From Nonomuraea terrae (GTDB taxonomy: Bacteria > Actinomycetota > Actinomycetes > Streptosporangiales > Streptosporangiaceae), in contig NZ_SMKQ01000021.1 of the NCBI RefSeq assembly GCF_004348995.1, positions 1 to 64,000 on the forward strand: a stretch of DNA of 64,000 bases. The letters are read 5' to 3'. The notes beneath the pieces are model-generated. The model had not been told where the DNA came from. It saw only the letters and a program-made list of their open reading frames with translations, and made no database searches. The position numbers were made by a program, and so were the translations under genes. Positions within the stretch are counted from its first letter, which is position 1, and the number at the start of each line of letters is the position of its first letter. This document shows positions 42,566-53,517 of the stretch, piece after piece.

Positions 42566-42702
42566 CGCCCGGTCTCCTCTCCTCTCGTGGCAGTGTTCCG
42601 GTCGCGGGTCACCGGCGTCGGCCGTCGGCGCGAACGGCCGCTGAACGTCCGGTGGCGGTCATGGGGAGCGGGGACGGGATCAGAGCGGGAGAGGCCCATG
42701 GG

Positions 42703-42792
42703 CGGTTCCTTCCTGGCTGACCGGTTCTGGGAGAAAGGTGACGCGTCGACGTTGCGGGCGAGCCGCCGGGACGTTAATTGACCATTGCGAAA
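42703..42792 (-). promoter_or_regulatory. Duplicated leader/promoter upstream of urtE
   Basis: On the minus strand this 90-base stretch matches the urtA leader (46636-46725) in blocks: GCAATGG-CAATTAACGT, TCACCTTTCT, CAGAAC, and TCAGCCAGGAAGGAACCG as ribosome binding region. After it a 48-codon ORF opens (ATG 42699) with the same first codons pattern as urtA (TCC CG at codons 4-5) and runs out at urtE. It looks like a partial copy of the urtA 5' region. The rest of 42566-42817 holds no gene. Confidence 0.7.
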
Positions 42793-42817
42793 GACGCACG
42801 GCGCCGTTCCCCGGGCC

Positions 42818-43567
42818 TCAGGATCGCTCGCCCACCGTGTCATCAGCCCTCCTGCCCAGGTACACCTCCTGCACCCTGGGGTCGACGCTGACCTCGTCCA
42901 CCGACCCCTCGACGAGGACGCGGCCCTCGTGCAGCACGGTCACCGTGGAGGCGTGCCGCCGCAGGAAGTCCATGTCGTGCTCGACCACGACCACCGTGTG
43001 GTCCGCGGCGATGGCCGTGAGCAGCTCCCCGGTCCGCTCCCGCTCGTCCTTGGACATGCCCGCCACCGGCTCGTCCAGGAGCAGCAGCCTGGGCCGCTGC
43101 GCCAGCAGCATCCCGATCTCCAGCCACTGGCGCTGGCCGTGGGAGAGCACGCCGGCCGGCCGTTCGGCGAGCGCTTCGAGCCCCGTCCTCGCCAGGGACT
43201 CCGCGACGGCCTCGGAGACGCCCTTGCGCCGCCGGGTCAGCGCCCACAGCGGTTCGCGGAAGCTGGCGGCCAGGTCGAGGTTCTCGACGACGGTGAGCTC
43301 CTCGAACACCACCGAGGTCTGGAACGTCCGCCCGACGCCGAGCCGGACGATCTGGTGCTCCTTCCTGCCCACCAGGTCCTGGCCGGCGAACCGGACGCTG
43401 CCCGCCGCCGGCCGGGTCAGCCCGGTGACCACGTCGATCAGCGTGGTCTTGCCCGCGCCGTTCGGCCCGATGAGGAAGCGCAGCTCCCCCTCGGGCACGG
43501 TCAGGTTCACGCCGTCGAGCGCGCGGAACCCGTCGAACGCCACCTGCACGTCACGTAGCTCGAGCAC
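42818..43567 (-). CDS. urtD: Urea ABC transporter ATPase UrtD
   Basis: 249 residues of the LivG/UrtD type: Walker A GPNGAGKTTLID, VGRTFQTSVVFEELTVVENL, signature LSHGQRQWLEIGMLL (the H-G-Q-R-Q-W-L-E form is diagnostic of UrtD) and Walker B LLLLDEPVAGMSKDE. Cytoplasmic ATPase subunit of the urea importer. Its start overlaps urtC by 17 bases. Confidence 0.95.
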   Translation of the reverse strand: MLELRDVQVAFDGFRALDGVNLTVPEGELRFLIGPNGAGKTTLIDVVTGLTRPAAGSVRFAGQDLVGRKEHQIVRLGVGRTFQTSVVFEELTVVENLDLAASFREPLWALTRRRKGVSEAVAESLARTGLEALAERPAGVLSHGQRQWLEIGMLLAQRPRLLLLDEPVAGMSKDERERTGELLTAIAADHTVVVVEHDMDFLRRHASTVTVLHEGRVLVEGSVDEVSVDPRVQEVYLGRRADDTVGERS

Positions 43568-44582
43568 TGCGCAGCCTCCCCGCCACGGTTTGCGCGACTC
43601 CGGCGATGCCCTTGGAGGCCAGCGTCATGACCACGATGAACAGGGCGCCCTGCAGGTAGAGCCAGCCGTCGGCGAACTGCTCGCTGAACGCGGTCTTGGC
43701 GTACCCCATGACGACGGCGCCGAGCACGGCACCGGCCAGCACGTGCCGCCCGCCCACGGCCACCGCGACGACCAGCTCCAGCGAGGGCACGACACCGAGC
43801 AGCGCCGGCGAGATGATCCCGACGACCGGCACGAACAGCGCCCCGGCCAGGCCCGCCATGCCCGCCGAGGCGGCGAACGTGACGGTCTTGACCAGGGCGG
43901 GGTCGTAGCCGAGGAACCGCACGCGGTCCTCGCCGTCGCGCACGGCGACGAGCAGGCGGCCGTAGCGGCTGTTCACCAGCTGGCGGGTGGCGAGGTAGAG
44001 CACGCCGAGCACGCCCGCCACCACCAGGTAGAGGCCGCGCTGCGTGGAGTCCTCGGCGAGGTCCTGGCCGAACAGCTCGAAGAAGTTCGTCATGCCGTTG
44101 GTGCCGCCGGTCAGCCCCTGCTGGCCGACGAGCAGGATCACCATGGCGGCGGCCAGCGCCTGGGTGAGGATCGCGAAGTACGCCCCCCGTACGCGCTGGC
44201 GGAAGACCAGCGTGCCGAGCACCACCGCCAGGACGACGGGGCCGAGCACCGCCATGGACAGGGCGAAGACCGGGTTGGCGAACGGCACCCACAGGGCGGG
44301 CAGTTCCTCCACCCCGCTCCACACCATGAAGTCGGGCAGCCCGCCCTCGGCCTCGGTGAGCTTGAGGTACATCGCCATGGAGTAGCCGCCGAGCCCGAAG
44401 AAGACGCCCTGGCCGAGGGTGAGCATGCCGCCCTTGCCCCAGGCCAGCCCGATGCCGAGCGCGACGATCGCGTAGCACAGGTACTTGGCCAGCAGCCCCA
44501 GCCGGAACGGCTCCAGCAGCAGCGGCGCGGCGACCAGCGCGATCACCGCCACGGTCGCGAAGGGCAGGTGTCGTTTGATCAT
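43551..44582 (-). CDS. urtC: Urea ABC transporter permease UrtC
   Basis: 343 residues with about ten hydrophobic segments, LivM/UrtC type: YAIVALGIGLAWGKGGMLTLGQGVFFGLGGY near the start and a KTVTFAASAGMAGLAGALFVP permease loop. It forms the urea channel with UrtB. ATG 44582 overlaps the urtB stop (ATGA). Confidence 0.95.
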   Translation of the reverse strand: MIKRHLPFATVAVIALVAAPLLLEPFRLGLLAKYLCYAIVALGIGLAWGKGGMLTLGQGVFFGLGGYSMAMYLKLTEAEGGLPDFMVWSGVEELPALWVPFANPVFALSMAVLGPVVLAVVLGTLVFRQRVRGAYFAILTQALAAAMVILLVGQQGLTGGTNGMTNFFELFGQDLAEDSTQRGLYLVVAGVLGVLYLATRQLVNSRYGRLLVAVRDGEDRVRFLGYDPALVKTVTFAASAGMAGLAGALFVPVVGIISPALLGVVPSLELVVAVAVGGRHVLAGAVLGAVVMGYAKTAFSEQFADGWLYLQGALFIVVMTLASKGIAGVAQTVAGRLRSARAT

Positions 44583-45427
44583 GTGAGCACCCTCGACCTG
44601 AGCACGAACAGTCCCTGCGGCCGTACCTGGAGGAACGCGATGACGGCGGCCAGCACGATCACCTTGGCCAGCGAGGCGTCCGACCAGAACTCGGCATAGG
44701 AGTTGAGCAGCCCGAGCCCGAGCGCGGCGAGCACCGCCCCGCGCAGCTGCCCCAGCCCGCCGGCCACGACGACGAGGAAGGCGTCCACGATGTAGTACGT
44801 GCCGAGCGCGGGCCCGACCGGCCCGATGAGGGTGAGCGCCACCCCGGCCACGCCGGCCAGGCCGGAGCCGATGAAGAACGTCAGCATGTCCACCCGGCCG
44901 GTGTCGATCCCGCTGGTGGCGGCGAGCTGCCGGTTCTGCACCACGGCCTGCGTCCTGCGGCCGAGCCCCGTACGCGTCAGGTAGAGCCAGACGGCCACCA
45001 CGCCGGCCACCGCCAGGCCCATGATGAACAGCCGGTTGTAGGGCAGGATGCCCACCCCGCCCGACAGCCAGGCGGGAGCGGGCACCTGCACGTTCGGCGC
45101 GCCGAACAGGTCGCGGGCCAGCTGCTGCAGCACCAGGCTGACGCCCCAGGTGAGCAGCAGCGTGTCGAGCGGCCGGCCGTAGAAGTGCCGGATCGCCGAG
45201 CGTTCCAGGATCAGCCCCATGACCCCGGCGACCAGGAACGCCGCCGGCAGCGCCAGCACCATGTCCTGCAGCAGGAACGCGGTGTAGGCCCCGGCCATGA
45301 TGAACTCGCCGTGCGCCATGTTGATCACTCCCATCTGCCCGAACGTGAACGTCAGCCCGAGCGCGATCAGCATCAGCACCGCACCGATCGACAGCCCGAT
45401 GGGCAGCTGGTTGAGGAAGGCCGTCAT
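44579..45427 (-). CDS. urtB: Urea ABC transporter permease UrtB
   Basis: 282 residues from ATG 45427, LivH/UrtB type: ALGLTFTFGQMGVINMAHGEFIMAGAYTAF, then GSGLAGVAGVALTLIGPVGP and VDAFLVVVAGGLGQLRGAV. It overlaps the urtA stop by one base, so the operon order is urtABCD then urtE. Confidence 0.95.
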   Translation of the reverse strand: MTAFLNQLPIGLSIGAVLMLIALGLTFTFGQMGVINMAHGEFIMAGAYTAFLLQDMVLALPAAFLVAGVMGLILERSAIRHFYGRPLDTLLLTWGVSLVLQQLARDLFGAPNVQVPAPAWLSGGVGILPYNRLFIMGLAVAGVVAVWLYLTRTGLGRRTQAVVQNRQLAATSGIDTGRVDMLTFFIGSGLAGVAGVALTLIGPVGPALGTYYIVDAFLVVVAGGLGQLRGAVLAALGLGLLNSYAEFWSDASLAKVIVLAAVIAFLQVRPQGLFVLRSRVLT

Positions 45428-46632
45428 CACTGGCCCGCCAGCCCGGCCGCCCACGGGTAGCCCTCGAGGTACGGGTCCGGCTTGATCGGCTCGCCGGAGT
45501 CCCACACCTGCTTGATGAGGCCGTCCGGCTGGATGATGCCGATGCGGGCGGTCTTGTGCATGTGCTGGTTGTCGCCGTCGATGGTGACCTTGCCCTCGGG
45601 GCGGTCCAGCGAGATGCCCGGCGCGGCCTTCTTGACCGCCTCGACCTCGGTGGTGCCGGCCTTCTTGACCGCCTCGGCCCACAGGTGGACGGCGTTGTAG
45701 CCGGCCTGCATGGGGTCGGAGGTGACCTTGTTCTGCCCGTACTTGGCCTTGAACGCCTTGACGAACGCCTCGTTGGCCGGGGTCTCGGTGGTCTGGTAGT
45801 AGTTCCAGGCGACGGGGTGGCCGGCGATGTTCTCCACGCCGATGCCGGTGACCTCCTCCTCGGCGATGCTCACCGACAGCACCGGCATGCTCTCCGCCGT
45901 GACGCCGGAGCTCTTGAGACTCTTGAAGAACGCGACGTTGCTGTCGCCGTTGAGCGTGTTGAAGACGGCGTCCGGCTTGGCCTGCATGACCTTGTTGACC
46001 AGCGTCGAGTATTCGGTATGGCCGAGCGGGGTGTACTCCTCGCCGAGGATCTCCATCCCGTTCGCCGCCGCGTACGCCTTGATGATCTTGTTGGCGGTAC
46101 GCGGGAAGACGTAGTCGCTGCCGACCAGGAAGATCCGCTTCTTGCCCTGCTCCTTCAGGTAGTCGAGGCCCGGGATGATCTGCTGGTTGGTGGTGGCCCC
46201 GGTGTAGAAGATGTACGGCGAGCTCTCCAGGCCCTCGTACTGCACCGGGTACCACAGCAGCGCCTTGTAGCGCTCGAAGACCGGCAGCATCGCCTTGCGG
46301 CTGGCCGAGGTCCAGCCGCCGAAGACGGCGGCGACCTTGTCCTGCCTGACGAGCTTGGTGGCCTTCTCGGCGAACGTGGGCCAGTCGGAGGCGCCGTCCT
46401 CGACGACGGGGACCATCTTCTTGCCCAGCACGCCGCCGGCGTTGTTGATCTCTTCGATGGCCAGCAGCTCGGCGTCGCGTACGGTGACCTCGCTGATCGC
46501 CATCGTGCCGCTGAGCGAATGGAGCAGACCGACCTTGATCTCGTTGGACGAGGCGGCGGTTTCTGCGTCGGATCCGCAGGCCGCCAAGGCCATGACGAGC
46601 AGTGCGGACAGAATCGGACGGGAGATGCGCAC
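45427..46632 (-). CDS. urtA: Urea-binding lipoprotein UrtA
   Basis: 401 residues from GTG 46632. The signal sequence ends in the lipobox LAACG, so the receptor is lipid-anchored. The mature protein is the type I binding fold with [31 protein letters not shown] and VLFGG-like [19 protein letters not shown], and ends in [13 protein letters not shown] as other UrtA proteins do. It binds urea and passes it to UrtBC. The operon is divergent from urease across 200 bases. Confidence 0.95.
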   Translation of the reverse strand: MRISRPILSALLVMALAACGSDAETAASSNEIKVGLLHSLSGTMAISEVTVRDAELLAIEEINNAGGVLGKKMVPVVEDGASDWPTFAEKATKLVRQDKVAAVFGGWTSASRKAMLPVFERYKALLWYPVQYEGLESSPYIFYTGATTNQQIIPGLDYLKEQGKKRIFLVGSDYVFPRTANKIIKAYAAANGMEILGEEYTPLGHTEYSTLVNKVMQAKPDAVFNTLNGDSNVAFFKSLKSSGVTAESMPVLSVSIAEEEVTGIGVENIAGHPVAWNYYQTTETPANEAFVKAFKAKYGQNKVTSDPMQAGYNAVHLWAEAVKKAGTTEVEAVKKAAPGISLDRPEGKVTIDGDNQHMHKTARIGIIQPDGLIKQVWDSGEPIKPDPYLEGYPWAAGLAGQ

Positions 46633-46635
46633 AGC

Positions 46636-46725
46636 CGGTTCCTTCCTGGCTGAGGAGTTCTGCCAGAAAGGTGACCCCGCGACATTACCCCGGAAGATCC
46701 CGAACGTTAATTGGCCATTGCCAAA
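46636..46725 (-). promoter_or_regulatory. urtA leader/promoter region
   Basis: The original of the block copied upstream of urtE. AGGAAGGAACCG is the ribosome binding site for urtA; AATTAACGTTCGG and TTTGGCAATGGCCAA lie about 80 bases upstream. No exact GlnR box is seen. The remaining part of 46633-46832 holds only the ureA promoter. Confidence 0.55.
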
Positions 46726-46810
46726 CTTTCACAAGGGCACTTATTCCGTCATGTCGGGATTCTTCGCCGCGTGAAACCGACACGACATCACCCGGCAACA
46801 GCGAGGAAAC

Positions 46811-46832
46811 GGCCGGTTCCTATGGTCCGGCC
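46811..46832 (+). promoter_or_regulatory. ureA promoter within a palindrome
   Basis: GGCCGG and CCGGCC arms flank TTCCTATGGT; TATGGT (46821-46826) is 6 bases before the ureA ATG, as in a leaderless promoter. The palindrome may be an operator. Confidence 0.5.
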
Positions 46833-47135
46833 ATGCGGCTTACCTCACACGAGCAGGAGCGGCTGCTCATCCACGTCGCCGCCGGGGTGGCGCGCGAGCG
46901 CCGGGCCAGGGGCCTGCGCCTCAACCACCCCGAGGCTACCGCCATCATCGCGTCGTTCCTCATGGAAGGCGCCAGAGACGGACGCAGCGTCGCCGACCTG
47001 ATGGAGGCAGGACGGTCGGTGCTCGACCGGGCCGACGTCATGGAGGGCGTCCCGGAGATGCTGGAGAGCGTGCAGATCGAGGCGACGTTCCCCGACGGCA
47101 CGAAGCTCGTCACCGTCCACAGGCCCATCCCGTGA
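46833..47135 (+). CDS. ureA: Urease gamma subunit
   Basis: 100 residues, the normal UreA length: [35 protein letters not shown] and [21 protein letters not shown]. First gene of ureABCFGD. The stop overlaps the ureB GTG by 4 bases. The leaderless promoter fixes the ATG. Confidence 0.97.
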   Translation: MRLTSHEQERLLIHVAAGVARERRARGLRLNHPEATAIIASFLMEGARDGRSVADLMEAGRSVLDRADVMEGVPEMLESVQIEATFPDGTKLVTVHRPIP

Positions 47136-47435
47136 TCCCGGGCGAGTACGCGCACCCCGAGGGGGCGATCGAGCTCAACCCGGGCCGGGAACGGGTGACC
47201 GTACGCGTGGTCAACACGGCCGACCGGCCGGTGCAGGTCGGCTCCCACTACCACTTCGCCGCCGCCAACCCCGGCCTGGAGTTCGACCGGGAGGCCGCCT
47301 GGGGCATGCGGCTCGACGTGCCGGCCGGCACCGCGATCCGGTTCGAGCCGGGCGTCGAGCGCGACGTGTCCCTGGTGCCGATCGCGGGCAAGCGGGTCGT
47401 CCCCGGCCTGCGGCCGGAGTGGGCGGGGCCGCTCG

Positions 47436-47443
<8 letters not shown>
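47132..47443 (+). CDS. ureB: Urease beta subunit
   Basis: 103 residues: [38 protein letters not shown] and GKRVVPGL, all typical of UreB. Starts GTG in overlap with ureA; its stop overlaps the ureC ATG by 8 bases, so subunits are made in equal amounts. Confidence 0.97.
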
Positions 47444-49142
<1,699 letters not shown>

Positions 49143-49150
49143 GGAGCTTC

Positions 49151-49186
49151 ATGCACGGACTCCCTTCGGCGGGCTCGCCCGGATGA
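49151..49186 (+). CDS. Mini-ORF coupling ureC to ureF
   Basis: An 11-codon ORF, MHGLPSAGSPG, starts 8 bases after ureC with GAGGAG in front and ends in ATGA overlapping the ureF ATG. ureF has no ribosome binding site of its own, so translation of this ORF may deliver ribosomes to ureF. A real peptide function is unlikely. Confidence 0.4.
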   Translation: MHGLPSAGSPG

Positions 49187-49857
49187 ACCCGGCGCTGCTC
49201 CTGCTCACCGACTCCCGCCTGCCGGCCGGCGGCCACGCCCACTCGGGCGGCGCCGAACGCGCCATCGCCTCGGGGGCGGTCCGCGACGTGCCGTCGCTGG
49301 AGGCGTTCCTGCGCGGACGCCTGCACACCACCGGCACGGCCACCGCCGCCCTGACCGCCGCCGTCTGCGCCGAGGCCGCCTCCGCCGAGCCACGGTGGGC
49401 GGCGCTGGACGCCGAGGTGGACGCCAGGACCGCGTCGCCCGCGCAGCGCGAGGCCTCGACGACGCAGGGGCGGCTGCTGCTCCGGGTCGCCCGCCGCGTA
49501 TGGCCGTCGCCGGTGCTGGACGGGCTGGCGCGCGCCACCCCGAGCCCCCATCATCCGCTCGCGCTCGGGGTGGCGGCGCACGCGGCCGGGGCCACGCCCG
49601 GGGAGGCCGCGCTGGCGGCGGCGTACCACGCCGTCAGCGGCGCCGCCACGGCGGCGGTCCGGCTCCTCGGCCTGGACCCCGTGGCCGTGCACGGACTGCT
49701 GGCGGACCTGGCCCCCGACCTCGCCGCCGTCGCCGCGCAGGCCGGCCTCGCCGCCGGGGCTGCCGGCTGGGAGGCGCTGCCCGCGGGCTCGGCACCCGCC
49801 CTCGACCTGATCGCCGAACAGCACGCGCAGGCGGCGGTCCGGCTCTTCGTCTCCTGA
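49183..49857 (+). CDS. ureF: Urease accessory protein UreF
   Basis: 224 residues: LLLLTDSRLPAGGHAHSGGAE at the start, AAYHAVSGAATAAVRLLGLDP and a C-terminal helix. UreF acts with UreD and UreG in GTP-dependent nickel loading of UreC. Length and motifs are normal for actinobacteria. Confidence 0.93.
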   Translation: MNPALLLLTDSRLPAGGHAHSGGAERAIASGAVRDVPSLEAFLRGRLHTTGTATAALTAAVCAEAASAEPRWAALDAEVDARTASPAQREASTTQGRLLLRVARRVWPSPVLDGLARATPSPHHPLALGVAAHAAGATPGEAALAAAYHAVSGAATAAVRLLGLDPVAVHGLLADLAPDLAAVAAQAGLAAGAAGWEALPAGSAPALDLIAEQHAQAAVRLFVS

Positions 49858-49884
49858 ACGCTCCGCAAGGAAGGACATTTCACC

Positions 49885-50559
49885 ATGGGCGCCAATCACG
49901 ACGACCACCACCACGCCCCCGACGGACGCGGCCGGGCGCTGCGGCTCGGGGTGGGCGGGCCGGTCGGCAGCGGCAAGACGGCCCTGGTCGCCGCCCTGTG
50001 CCGGGCCCTCGGCCGCACGCTGTCCCTCGGCGTGGTGACGAACGACATCTACACCACCGAGGACGCCGACTTCCTGCGCCGGGCGGGCGTCCTGGACGAG
50101 GAGCGCATCCTCGCCGTCGAGACCGGCTGCTGCCCGCACACCGCCATCCGCGACGACATCGCCGCGAACCTCGACGCCGTGGAGACCCTGGAACACCGCT
50201 TCGGCCCCTTGGACCTGGTGATCGTGGAGAGCGGCGGCGACAACCTGACGGCCACGTTCAGCCGGGGCCTGGCCGACCGGCAGATCTTCGTGCTGGACGT
50301 CTCGGGCGGCGACAAGGTGCCCCGCAAGGGCGGCCCCGGCGTCACCACGTCGGACCTGCTGGTGGTCAACAAGACCGACCTGGCGCCGCTGGTGGGCGCC
50401 GACCTCGACGTGATGGCCCGCGACGCGAGGACCGTGCGCGGGGAGCGCCCGGTCCTGTTCACCTCCATCAGGCAGGAACCCACGGCCGCCGCCGTCGCCA
50501 CCTGGGTCTCCGACCAGGTCCACGCCTGGTCCCACGACCACGCGGTCCCAGTCTCTTGA
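49885..50559 (+). CDS. ureG: Urease accessory GTPase UreG
   Basis: 224 residues. An N-terminal His-rich tail ([11 protein letters not shown]) may store nickel in the absence of UreE. P-loop [27 protein letters not shown], the metal-binding [13 protein letters not shown] (a CCPH variant of CPH) and NKTDLAP are all present. GTP hydrolysis drives nickel delivery to urease. AAGGAAGGA lies 10 bases upstream of the ATG. Confidence 0.96.
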   Translation: MGANHDDHHHAPDGRGRALRLGVGGPVGSGKTALVAALCRALGRTLSLGVVTNDIYTTEDADFLRRAGVLDEERILAVETGCCPHTAIRDDIAANLDAVETLEHRFGPLDLVIVESGGDNLTATFSRGLADRQIFVLDVSGGDKVPRKGGPGVTTSDLLVVNKTDLAPLVGADLDVMARDARTVRGERPVLFTSIRQEPTAAAVATWVSDQVHAWSHDHAVPVS

Positions 50560-50654
50560 CACCCCGCACCGCGCCCGCCGACACGCGGGCCCCCGAGCCC
50601 GCCCGCACGGCCGTCACTGGGCCCGCCGGGGAAAGGCGTCCGTCCCGTCGGGGG

Positions 50655-51380
50655 ATGCGGGCGAGCGCGGCCGTGGCGACCGCCCTGACCGGCGACGGAC
50701 GTACGATCATCCGCCGTCTGGCCTCGGCGCCGCCGCTCACGCTGCGCCAGACCGGCCCCCGCGCCGTCCACCTGATCTCCACCGCGGCGGGCCCCCTCGG
50801 CGGCGACCGGCTCGCCCTCGACGTGGACGTCGCCCCGTACACGACCCTGGAGCTGGGCTCGGTCGCCGGCACGCTCGTGCTGCCCGGCGACGGCGCGTCC
50901 GAGATGCTGGTCACCGCGCGGGTGGGCGCGGGCGCCACCCTCCGGTTCGCGCCGGAGCCCACGGTGCTCGCCGCCGGCTGCGACCACCGCCTTCTGGTAC
51001 GCCTCACCCTGGAAGCGGACGCGGACGTGTTCTGGCGCGAGGAGATCGTCTTCGGCCGGCACGGCGAGTCCCCCGGCCGCTGTCACGCCCGTTTCGACGC
51101 CACCTGCGACGGCCTGCCGCTGCTCCGCCAGGAGTTCACGATCGGCGACCCGGCCCTCGACGCCTCCCCCGCCGTCTACGGCACGGCACGCTGCGTCGGC
51201 ACCACGTTCCTGACAGCCCGCACCGACAAACCGACCGTGTCCGACGGCGTAGCGGTCCTCCCCCTGGCCGGCCCCGGCACGTTGGTCTCCGCCCTGGCCG
51301 CCGACGCCGTCGAACTCCGCTCCCGCCTGGAATGGGGCGAGCAGACGGCCCTGACACCGGCTCCGACCTCACCCCGCTGA
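50655..51380 (+). CDS. ureD: Urease accessory protein UreD
   Basis: 241 residues from ATG 50655 (MRASAAVATALTGDGRT). Features: LRQTGPRAVHLISTAAGPLGGDRL, EPTVLAAGCDH and FWREEIVFGRHGE. UreD is the platform protein binding urease during activation. The frame stays open to a TTG at 50556 that overlaps the ureG stop, so a longer coupled form is possible. The last gene of the operon. Confidence 0.88.
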   Translation: MRASAAVATALTGDGRTIIRRLASAPPLTLRQTGPRAVHLISTAAGPLGGDRLALDVDVAPYTTLELGSVAGTLVLPGDGASEMLVTARVGAGATLRFAPEPTVLAAGCDHRLLVRLTLEADADVFWREEIVFGRHGESPGRCHARFDATCDGLPLLRQEFTIGDPALDASPAVYGTARCVGTTFLTARTDKPTVSDGVAVLPLAGPGTLVSALAADAVELRSRLEWGEQTALTPAPTSPR

Positions 51381-51578
51381 GCATCACCCCCCACACAGAC
51401 CCGCGCCACCCTGTGCCAGCCCGCACGACCCCGGCCTCGTCCCAGAGACACCGCTTCCGCACGAACCCCCACCGGACCTTCGCGCGGCCCCGGTCCCAGG
51501 GGCACCCACCCCACGCGGACCTGCACCTTCTTGGTGACGACTCCGTCGCGTACGGTGGCCGGCCGGACGGGCCCGGCT

Positions 51579-51584
51579 TACAGT
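51579..51584 (+). promoter_or_regulatory. -10 element of leaderless membrane protein gene
   Basis: TACAGT, 6 bases before GTG 51591. Bases 51381-51578 after ureD show nothing else. Confidence 0.5.
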
Positions 51585-51590
51585 GAGCCT

Positions 51591-52064
51591 GTGGATGACC
51601 TCACGCCCACGTCCGCCCCACCGCGCGGCGGCCGCGGCTACCCGCTGGCCGTGGCGGTGGCGGGAGCGCTCCTGATGTGCTGCGCGGTCCTGCCGTGGGC
51701 CGGGTTGCAGGCGACCAGCAGCCTCATCGGCGGCAGCGTGACCGGCGACGTCCGCGGCGTCGACGACGTGTACGGCGTCTACACGCTGGTCGCCGGCCTG
51801 GCGGCGCTGGCCTGCGGCGTGGCCGGTCTGCGCGGTCACCCGCGGCTGGCCGCCCTGGCCGCGGTGCCCGGCGGCGTGGCGGTGCTGCTGCTGGTGCTGT
51901 TCATGAACGAGGGCAGCGGCCTGCACGACCGCGTCTCGATCCACCTCGGCGACCTGCTGTCGATCGAGCCGGTGATCAGGTTCGGCTGGTTCGCCGCGCT
52001 GGCGAGCGCGGCGGCGGTCGTCGTCCTCGCGCTCCTGGCCCTCCTCCACCGCCGGCACCGATGA
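51591..52064 (+). CDS. Four-span membrane protein, unknown function
   Basis: 157 residues from GTG 51591. Four hydrophobic segments at about 20-42, 60-82, 87-108 and 128-150, with an extracytoplasmic loop containing GVDDVYGVYTLV. The pattern recalls small Trp-rich actinobacterial membrane proteins with no assigned role. Convergent with era. Confidence 0.7.
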   Translation: MDDLTPTSAPPRGGRGYPLAVAVAGALLMCCAVLPWAGLQATSSLIGGSVTGDVRGVDDVYGVYTLVAGLAALACGVAGLRGHPRLAALAAVPGGVAVLLLVLFMNEGSGLHDRVSIHLGDLLSIEPVIRFGWFAALASAAAVVVLALLALLHRRHR

Positions 52065-52113
52065 GGCAGCCGTCTCCGACACCGCCAGGAAGCCGTGGCG
52101 CCACGCGCGGGGC

Positions 52114-53040
52114 TCAGTCGTAGAAGCCGAGGCGGCGCAGCTGCTTGGGGTCGCGCTGCCAGTCCTTCGCCACGCTGATACGCAGGTCGAGGTAGACGCG
52201 GGTGCCGAGCAGCGCCTCGATCTGCTTGCGGGCCCTGGTGCCGACGTCGCGCAGCCGCTCGCCCTTGTGCCCGATGACGATCGCCTTCTGCGAGGGCCGT
52301 TCGACGAACATGTGGGCGTAGATGTCGAGCAGGTCGTCACGCCCCTCGCGGGGCAGCATCTCGTCGACGACCACGGCGATCGAGTGGGGCAGCTCGTCGC
52401 GTACGCCCTCCAGCGCCGCCTCCCGGATCAGCTCTCCGACCAGCACCTGCTCCGGCTCGTCGGTCAGCTGGCCGCCCTCGTAGAGCGGCGGCGACTCCGG
52501 CATGTGCTCGATCAGCACGTCGGCCAGCACGTCGAGCTGCTCGCCCGACTGCGCCGAGACCGGCACGATCGCCGCGAACTCCGCCACCTGCGACACCGCG
52601 AGCAGCTGCTCGGCGATCTGCTCCCTGCTCGCCAGGTCGCACTTGGTCACCACCGCGATGACCGGCGTCTTCTTCACGGCCGACAGCTTGTCGGCGATGA
52701 ACCGGTCGCCCTTGCCGATCGGCTCGTTGGCCGGCACGCAGAAACCGATCGCGTCGACCTCCGTGAGCGTGGACAGCACCAGGCTGTCGAGCCGCTCCCC
52801 GAGCAGCGTGCGCGGGCGGTGCAGGCCGGGGGTGTCGACGATGATGAGCTGGGCGTCAGGGCGGTGCACGATGCCCCTGATGACGCGCCTGGTCGTCTGC
52901 GGCTTGGACGACGTGATCGCCACTTTCGTACCGACCAGGGCGTTCATCAGCGTCGACTTGCCGACGTTCGGCCTCCCCACGAAGCAGGCGAATCCGGCGC
53001 GATGGCTGTCTGGCGAAGTCACATGTGCATTGTGTCCCAT
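52114..53040 (-). CDS. era: GTPase Era
   Basis: 308 residues. G motifs GRPNVGKST, VDTPGLH and TKCD are in place, followed by the C-terminal KH domain (KAIVIGHKGERLRDVGTRARKQIEALLG) that binds the 16S rRNA 3' end. Needed for 30S ribosome assembly. Its start codon overlaps the stop of the Nudix gene, part of the phoH-ybeY-era region common in actinobacteria. Confidence 0.97.
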   Translation of the reverse strand: MGHNAHVTSPDSHRAGFACFVGRPNVGKSTLMNALVGTKVAITSSKPQTTRRVIRGIVHRPDAQLIIVDTPGLHRPRTLLGERLDSLVLSTLTEVDAIGFCVPANEPIGKGDRFIADKLSAVKKTPVIAVVTKCDLASREQIAEQLLAVSQVAEFAAIVPVSAQSGEQLDVLADVLIEHMPESPPLYEGGQLTDEPEQVLVGELIREAALEGVRDELPHSIAVVVDEMLPREGRDDLLDIYAHMFVERPSQKAIVIGHKGERLRDVGTRARKQIEALLGTRVYLDLRISVAKDWQRDPKQLRRLGFYD

Positions 53041-53516
53041 CAGCGGGCGTGTTCACGCCACCAGGCGAACGCCTGGGGGACCACCACCGGCATCCAGGCG
53101 GTCGTGTCGAGCTCGGCCACCTCGGGCTCCGCCGCCCACCGGAAATCGTTGATCTCCACGCCGTCGGGCTCGGGGTCGCCCGAGACCATCGCGCAGCCGT
53201 ACGCGGCGATGACGTAGCCGACCTCGTGGCCGTTGGGGTAGACCGTGTGGAACTCGGGGCCGCCGTACACGCCGATCAGGCCGCGCACCTCGACGGCGAT
53301 GCCGAGCTCCTCCTTCAGCTCCCGGACCACGGCCTCCTCCGGCCGCTCGCCGGGGTCGACGCCGCCGCCTGGCGCCGCCCAGAGCCCCACGTCGCCGTGC
53401 CGGGCAAGAAGCAGCCGGCCCGCGTCGTCGAACACGAAGCCGGACACCGACGGCAGCATGATCAGGTCGGTGCCGACCTTCTCGCGCAACCGCGCGAGGA
53501 ACGGGGACATCGGCAT
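53040..53516 (-). CDS. Nudix hydrolase
   Basis: 158 residues. The Nudix box GGGVDPGERPEEAVVRELKEELGI (about residues 50-72; G-x5-E-x7-REVQEELGU form) is complete. Hydrolyses a nucleoside diphosphate derivative, unknown. Its ATG lies 1 base after the cytidine-deaminase-like gene ends. Confidence 0.9.
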   Translation of the reverse strand: MPMSPFLARLREKVGTDLIMLPSVSGFVFDDAGRLLLARHGDVGLWAAPGGGVDPGERPEEAVVRELKEELGIAVEVRGLIGVYGGPEFHTVYPNGHEVGYVIAAYGCAMVSGDPEPDGVEINDFRWAAEPEVAELDTTAWMPVVVPQAFAWWREHAR

Positions 53517-53517
53517 G

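Noticed and set aside
42553-42699. 48-codon ORF upstream of urtE as a real gene
   Set aside because: Composition is Arg/Pro/Thr-rich with no motif, and it opens only because the urtA start region was copied; kept as part of the leader entry.
42703-42792. ykkC-type or other known riboswitch in the urtE/urtA leaders
   Set aside because: The conserved ykkC blocks are not present; the shared sequence is better explained as a duplicated promoter and ribosome binding region.
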